DNA from: Nitrososphaera sp.
Lineage (GTDB): Archaea; Thermoproteota; Nitrososphaeria; Nitrososphaerales; Nitrososphaeraceae
Direction: 5' to 3'
NCBI GenBank assembly: GCA_022545875.1
Contig: JAKEIF010000145.1
Location: 1 to 9,221 of the forward strand
DNA: 9,221 nt
How positions within the stretch are numbered: the first letter of the stretch is position 1; every line of letters starts with the position of its first letter. A model generated the notes under the pieces. That model did no database searches and was not told the origin of the DNA. It saw only the letters and a list, made by a program, of their open reading frames with translations. This document shows, piece after piece, positions 7,284-9,221 of this stretch. The position numbers and the translations under genes are program-made.

Positions 7284-7658
7284 TCATAGGCGCACGAGGT
7301 CGTCTACAGGCGAAATCATCACTACTGCTCCAGTGTCGCCGCCGAGGGCCTTTTTCATTTTACCCACGACATTATTGACATCATCGGATTTGACTACCGT
7401 CGCGATGACTTTTCTTGTGCCGTATGCCATATCTACCGTAACCGAGCCCCTCCCGGAGCCGACCCTTTCCTTCGTTTTACTTGCACCCTTTACGTCATAT
7501 ATCGTGGCATCAAGGCCTCCATCTCTGAGAGCAGTTACAATTGCGTCGACGTTTTCAGGCTTTACAAGCACTGCCAATCTTTTCATCGTTCTGGACTTAC
7601 TGCTTGGCGCCTCAGAGTATGTTACTTCAAAGGGCAGATTCATCTTATCTTTGACCAT
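7284..7658 (-). CDS. Divergent PII-like nitrogen regulatory protein (GlnB/GlnK superfamily)
   Basis: The ferredoxin-like PII fold begins at Met25 (MKRLAVLVKPENVDAIVTAL) and continues with the second strand ending DVKG (55-58), a T-loop region (59-80), the third strand RKVIATVV (82-89), a helix, and a closing MISPVDDLVRL. PII proteins sense ATP/ADP and 2-oxoglutarate and bind ammonium channels or metabolic enzymes. Here the T-loop has no Tyr51 equivalent for uridylylation, the B-loop is short (GGDTGAV), and the C-terminus stops at LVRL, without the RTGE and following residues of canonical PII. The 24 residues before Met25 are extra. The long start (7658) is supported by a TATA-like box 30 bases upstream; a shorter protein starting at ATG 7586 would have canonical PII numbering. 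No ammonium transporter gene is adjacent in this window. Confidence 0.78.
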   Translation of the reverse strand: MVKDKMNLPFEVTYSEAPSSKSRTMKRLAVLVKPENVDAIVTALRDGGLDATIYDVKGASKTKERVGSGRGSVTVDMAYGTRKVIATVVKSDDVNNVVGKMKKALGGDTGAVVMISPVDDLVRL

Positions 7659-7683
7659 ATCTTTTTGAGATTTTTTTGGCAGG

Positions 7684-7692
7684 CATAGATAA
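7684..7692 (-). promoter_or_regulatory. TATA-like box of the PII-like gene
   Basis: On the minus strand this reads TTATCTATG, centred about 30 bases before the ATG at 7658. Transcription would start just a few bases before that ATG, which supports the N-terminally extended protein. Confidence 0.45.
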
Positions 7693-7935
7693 GGTTACTT
7701 TTCCCAATGCAAGAATTCTACGAAATTATCACAAAATAAAATAGCTATTAGTGTTTTTGTCGATAATTCAAAAGAGTCTTAATTTTTATGATGATATCGT
7801 GTAAATTCGATAATTAAAGTTTGCTTCGACTTGACCTGCTTATCCAAAGTCGCCATTACAGGACAAACGACTCGACCCCATCTAATTGTGAAAGCTTCTG
7901 CACAAGCGAAAAGGGGCCACGAACGTCTAGTTAAT

Positions 7936-7945
7936 CTATTAATAT
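7936..7945 (+). promoter_or_regulatory. TATA-like box of the zinc-ribbon gene
   Basis: CTATTAATAT is centred about 26 bases before the ATG at 7967. This fits a leaderless start there and helps choose this frame over the overlapping frame that begins with ATG 7944. Confidence 0.5.
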
Positions 7946-7966
7946 GGCAAAGAACTATCGCAGATC

Positions 7967-8110
7967 ATGCAAGGACTGCAAAAACAAAAATGCGTTTCGT
8001 GTGGCGTCATGTTCATGTCTGAAAATGAATCACAGAAATGCCCTTCATGCTCTTCGTCGAATGAGCACGGTGAGATGTCTGGCGGCTGTGGCTGCGGGCA
8101 TCACCACTAG
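7967..8110 (+). CDS. Small zinc-ribbon protein with a Cys/His tail
   Basis: The reading frame encodes 47 residues: a short basic N-terminus, CVSCG (9-13), a spacer with MFMSENESQ, then KCPSCSS (24-30). Two CxxC knuckles (Cys9/12 and Cys25/28) are spaced as in compact rubredoxin-like zinc ribbons. The Gly-rich end carries Cys41, Cys43 and His45-47 (GGCGCGHHH), a possible second metal site. Such mini zinc ribbons in archaea are usually assumed to bind nucleic acid or partner proteins; no role can be given here. ATG 7967 is the only ATG ahead of the first knuckle after the in-frame stop at 7940-7942, and a TATA-like box sits 26 bases upstream. The stop codon overlaps that of the convergent HEPN-like gene. 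The gene is short enough to be missed by length-filtered gene callers. Confidence 0.66.
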   Translation: MQGLQKQKCVSCGVMFMSENESQKCPSCSSSNEHGEMSGGCGCGHHH

Positions 8111-8556
8111 CCATTTTTTCTCTTTTTCTTGCGAGACTTTTTGATCTCAATGTCCTGAAGGAGGCGCGATATAATTTGCTCAGATTCGTATGCCAGGTTC
8201 ATGGCCCTGATCATGTCTCCTTTCTTGGCCCCTTTGAGCGTGAGCGAAGAGTTAAGGATAAGGTTGGAATTTACATTCCGCAGCCTGTTGAACTCATTTA
8301 GTACTGCATAATCTTCGTCAGTCACTATCTTTTCTGACGCCAACATGTCTATCAAGTTCTTGAATTTTCTATGTGCCGTATTGGAAGCCGATGGGCTTGC
8401 CTGATTGTACAGGTGGTTTAACTCCTGCTCCAAGTATTCGTGTACAAGGAGGATAGATTCGAGCTGCAATCCTTTCTCAAATACTTCTTTGGCATGCTCC
8501 ATAATATCCTCGGTCAGCGAAACTCTGTGGCCATCATCGGCGTCTGTATACGGCAT
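8107..8556 (-). CDS. HEPN-like helical protein with a degenerate catalytic motif
   Basis: The 149-residue protein is almost entirely helical: EDIMEHAKEVFEKGLQLESILLV (16-38), a second helix to about 50, KFKNLIDML (64-72), then EFNRLRNVNSNLI (88-100) and a last helix at about 113-137. The pattern, and the sequence LNEFNRLRN, resembles HEPN-superfamily proteins (DUF4145-like), whose RNxxxH motif forms an RNase site. Here it reads R93-N94-V-N-S-N98, with Asn in the His position, so nuclease activity is doubtful. The C-terminus is a Lys/Arg-rich tail (KKSRKKKRK, 139-147) suited to nucleic-acid binding. No nucleotidyltransferase (MNT) partner is adjacent. I prefer ATG 8556, which has a TATA-like box 28 bases upstream, over an in-frame start at 8637 that adds 27 residues of poor quality. 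The fold assignment is by pattern only. Confidence 0.6.
   Translation of the reverse strand: MPYTDADDGHRVSLTEDIMEHAKEVFEKGLQLESILLVHEYLEQELNHLYNQASPSASNTAHRKFKNLIDMLASEKIVTDEDYAVLNEFNRLRNVNSNLILNSSLTLKGAKKGDMIRAMNLAYESEQIISRLLQDIEIKKSRKKKRKNG
8114..8142 (+). terminator. Poly-T terminator-like tracts after the zinc-ribbon gene
   Basis: Three T runs (8114-8119, 8123-8127 and 8138-8142) begin 4 bases after the zinc-ribbon stop codon. Archaeal RNA polymerase terminates on such runs without a hairpin. The same bases encode the lysine-rich tail of the HEPN-like protein on the other strand, so the tracts may simply reflect that coding; a terminator function is inferred. Confidence 0.4.
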
Positions 8557-8580
8557 GCAAGATTGTATGCTCACTCTTCT

Positions 8581-8588
8581 TAATACTG
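8581..8588 (-). promoter_or_regulatory. TATA-like box of the HEPN-like gene
   Basis: On the minus strand this reads CAGTATTA, centred about 28 bases before ATG 8556. It supports that start and a leaderless transcript. The match is moderate. Confidence 0.35.
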
Positions 8589-8667
8589 TATTGTTGACAT
8601 GCTTGCCACATGATGACGGCTTGAAACTCTGTCTCAAAAAATAGGCGACGGCGCAATCAGCCGCTAG

Positions 8668-9042
8668 TTATTTTTTTGCGTAGGTTTTTGCGCCTGTAAA
8701 GTCGATTCCAACGCATGGCTCGTTCCCAACAGTCCACGCGTCGTGCCCTGGAGGGACGTATATCGCGTCGCCGGAACCCGCCTCCGCTTCAGTTCCATCG
8801 TTCATTCTTACCCTCATTCTACCTGAAACGATATAGCCCGTGTGTGTTTGCTGGCAACTGTCGGTCTTTACTATGGGCTTTACAGATGTCGACCATTTCC
8901 ACCCCGGCTCAAAAACAAACCTGCCGATTGGTTCGCCTCCAACGCTGGTTATCTGGATCTTGCCTTTTTCAAACTCCCTAGTTTCGTCTGGGGCATTGTT
9001 GATACTCTTCTTCTCCATTTTGGTTGAAACTTGAGATGCCAT
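8668..9042 (-). CDS. Single-domain cupin protein
   Basis: The protein has 124 residues with one double-stranded beta-helix (cupin) domain from about residue 38 to 118. Cupin motif 1 is reduced: CQQTHTGYIVSGRMRV keeps His67, Tyr70 and Gly74. Motif 2 is clear: GDAIYVPPGHDAW (91-103), with Pro98, Gly99 and His100, followed by GNEPCVGIDF. This layout matches a common group of small cupins with HTGY and PPGHDAW signatures whose substrate is unknown; a metal site with only two His ligands is possible. Residues 1-30 are a polar leader. ATG 9042 is chosen because a TATA-like box lies 27 bases upstream; ATG 9018 (MEKKS) is the alternative, and a longer TTG start at 9090 is unlikely. The gene ends 31 bases upstream of position 8637 and shares direction with the HEPN-like gene, but each has its own TATA-like box. 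Confidence 0.82.
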   Translation of the reverse strand: MASQVSTKMEKKSINNAPDETREFEKGKIQITSVGGEPIGRFVFEPGWKWSTSVKPIVKTDSCQQTHTGYIVSGRMRVRMNDGTEAEAGSGDAIYVPPGHDAWTVGNEPCVGIDFTGAKTYAKK

Positions 9043-9221
9043 AGCGAGTCGTGACACGTTGATGTAAGATATGCTTGTTGGTGCTATCAATAGTAAGAAT
9101 CCTCAACACCGCAAATTCGGACTGCTATCTGCAAAGCAAGGCGGGTCGTCCATCGATGCTTTTCCGCTGTGTCTCCCTCCCCCCAAGGTGCCTTCTTTGT
9201 TATAAGCAATCGAACAATTGC
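9043..9221. other. Terminal intergenic stretch with the cupin promoter
   Basis: On the minus strand CATATCTTA (9065-9073) is centred 27 bases before the cupin ATG and is its likely TATA box. Towards the right edge, GTTATAAG (9199-9206) could be a TATA box for a plus-strand gene starting just beyond the window. I see no gene within this stretch. Confidence 0.4.

Larger units (their letters stand above)
7659..7966. other. AT-rich intergenic region of 308 bases between divergent genes
   Basis: The stretch holds the promoters of the PII-like gene (-) and zinc-ribbon gene (+). It also contains a 9-base direct repeat TCGATAATT (7760-7768 and 7807-7815). A copy of GCTTCTGCAC (7894-7903) with GGGGCC following (7913-7918) repeats a pair of motifs also found at 7222-7231 and 7250-7255. 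No credible protein gene, tRNA or box C/D RNA is visible. Confidence 0.5.

Noticed and set aside
7246..7668. 140-residue plus-strand frame opposite the PII-like gene
   Set aside because: It is a hydrophobic, Thr/Leu-rich shadow of the PII-like gene with no independent support.
7788..7794. ATGATGA resembling a box C of a C/D guide RNA
   Set aside because: No CTGA box D or second C'/D' pair follows at usable spacing.
7776..7854. 25-residue minus-strand frame in the 308-base gap
   Set aside because: It is very short, lacks a promoter-like box at the right spacing and shows no motif.
7944..8144. Overlapping frame beginning MAKNYRRSCKDC in the zinc-ribbon region
   Set aside because: It has one CxxC but no second knuckle, runs through into the HEPN-like gene, and no TATA-like box lies at the right distance; the frame at 7967 has a paired CxxC pattern and a box.
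8405..9034. Several plus-strand frames opposite the HEPN-like and cupin genes
   Set aside because: They are antisense shadows of genes with clear domain patterns on the minus strand.
9156..9221. Plus-strand frame open to the right edge of the window
   Set aside because: The translation is Cys- and Leu-rich with no motif or promoter; it probably runs open by chance.

Overview
The window looks like a piece of a soil-type ammonia-oxidising archaeal genome (Nitrososphaerota/Thaumarchaeota, Nitrososphaera-like). This is inferred from: coding GC near 50% with AT-rich gaps; short separately promoted genes; TATA-like boxes about 23-30 nt upstream of most chosen start codons (leaderless or near-leaderless transcripts); and the protein set (stand-alone MEDS protein, divergent short PII protein, TfoX N-domain protein, DUF2061 membrane protein, small zinc ribbon). 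No rRNA, tRNA, CRISPR array, transposase or integrase is visible.

Left part (1-5570, all + strand): a large FAD-dependent GMC-type oxidoreductase (897 aa) carrying about 350 extra C-terminal residues; a MEDS-domain protein (262 aa) with a separate small C-terminal domain; and a thiamine-diphosphate enzyme of the pyruvate oxidase/PoxB type (597 aa). The last two each have their own TATA-like box. They are close enough to suggest a redox/carbon-metabolism neighbourhood, but nothing proves a single operon.

Middle (5571-7170): a DUF2061 two-helix membrane protein (-) converges on the pyruvate-oxidase gene with only 3 bases between stops. It diverges from a small four-helix membrane protein (+) whose last helix appears broken by a one-base frameshift. 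An unrecognised 101-aa helical protein (+) then converges on a TfoX/Sxy N-domain protein (-).

Right part (7211-9221): a divergent PII-like protein (-) without the usual T-loop tyrosine; a 308-base AT-rich gap; a 47-aa zinc-ribbon protein (+, 7967-8110) that is easily missed because of its size; a HEPN-like helical protein (-) with Asn where the catalytic His would be; and a single-domain cupin (-). The zinc-ribbon and HEPN-like genes converge with their stop codons overlapping in one CTAG. The poly-T tracts following the zinc-ribbon stop are the same bases that encode the lysine-rich tail of the HEPN-like protein.

I found no convincing new multi-gene defence or mobile system. The points most worth a second look are the GMC fusion, the frameshifted membrane gene, the hidden zinc ribbon with its overlapping convergent partner, the degenerate HEPN motif and the atypical PII protein.
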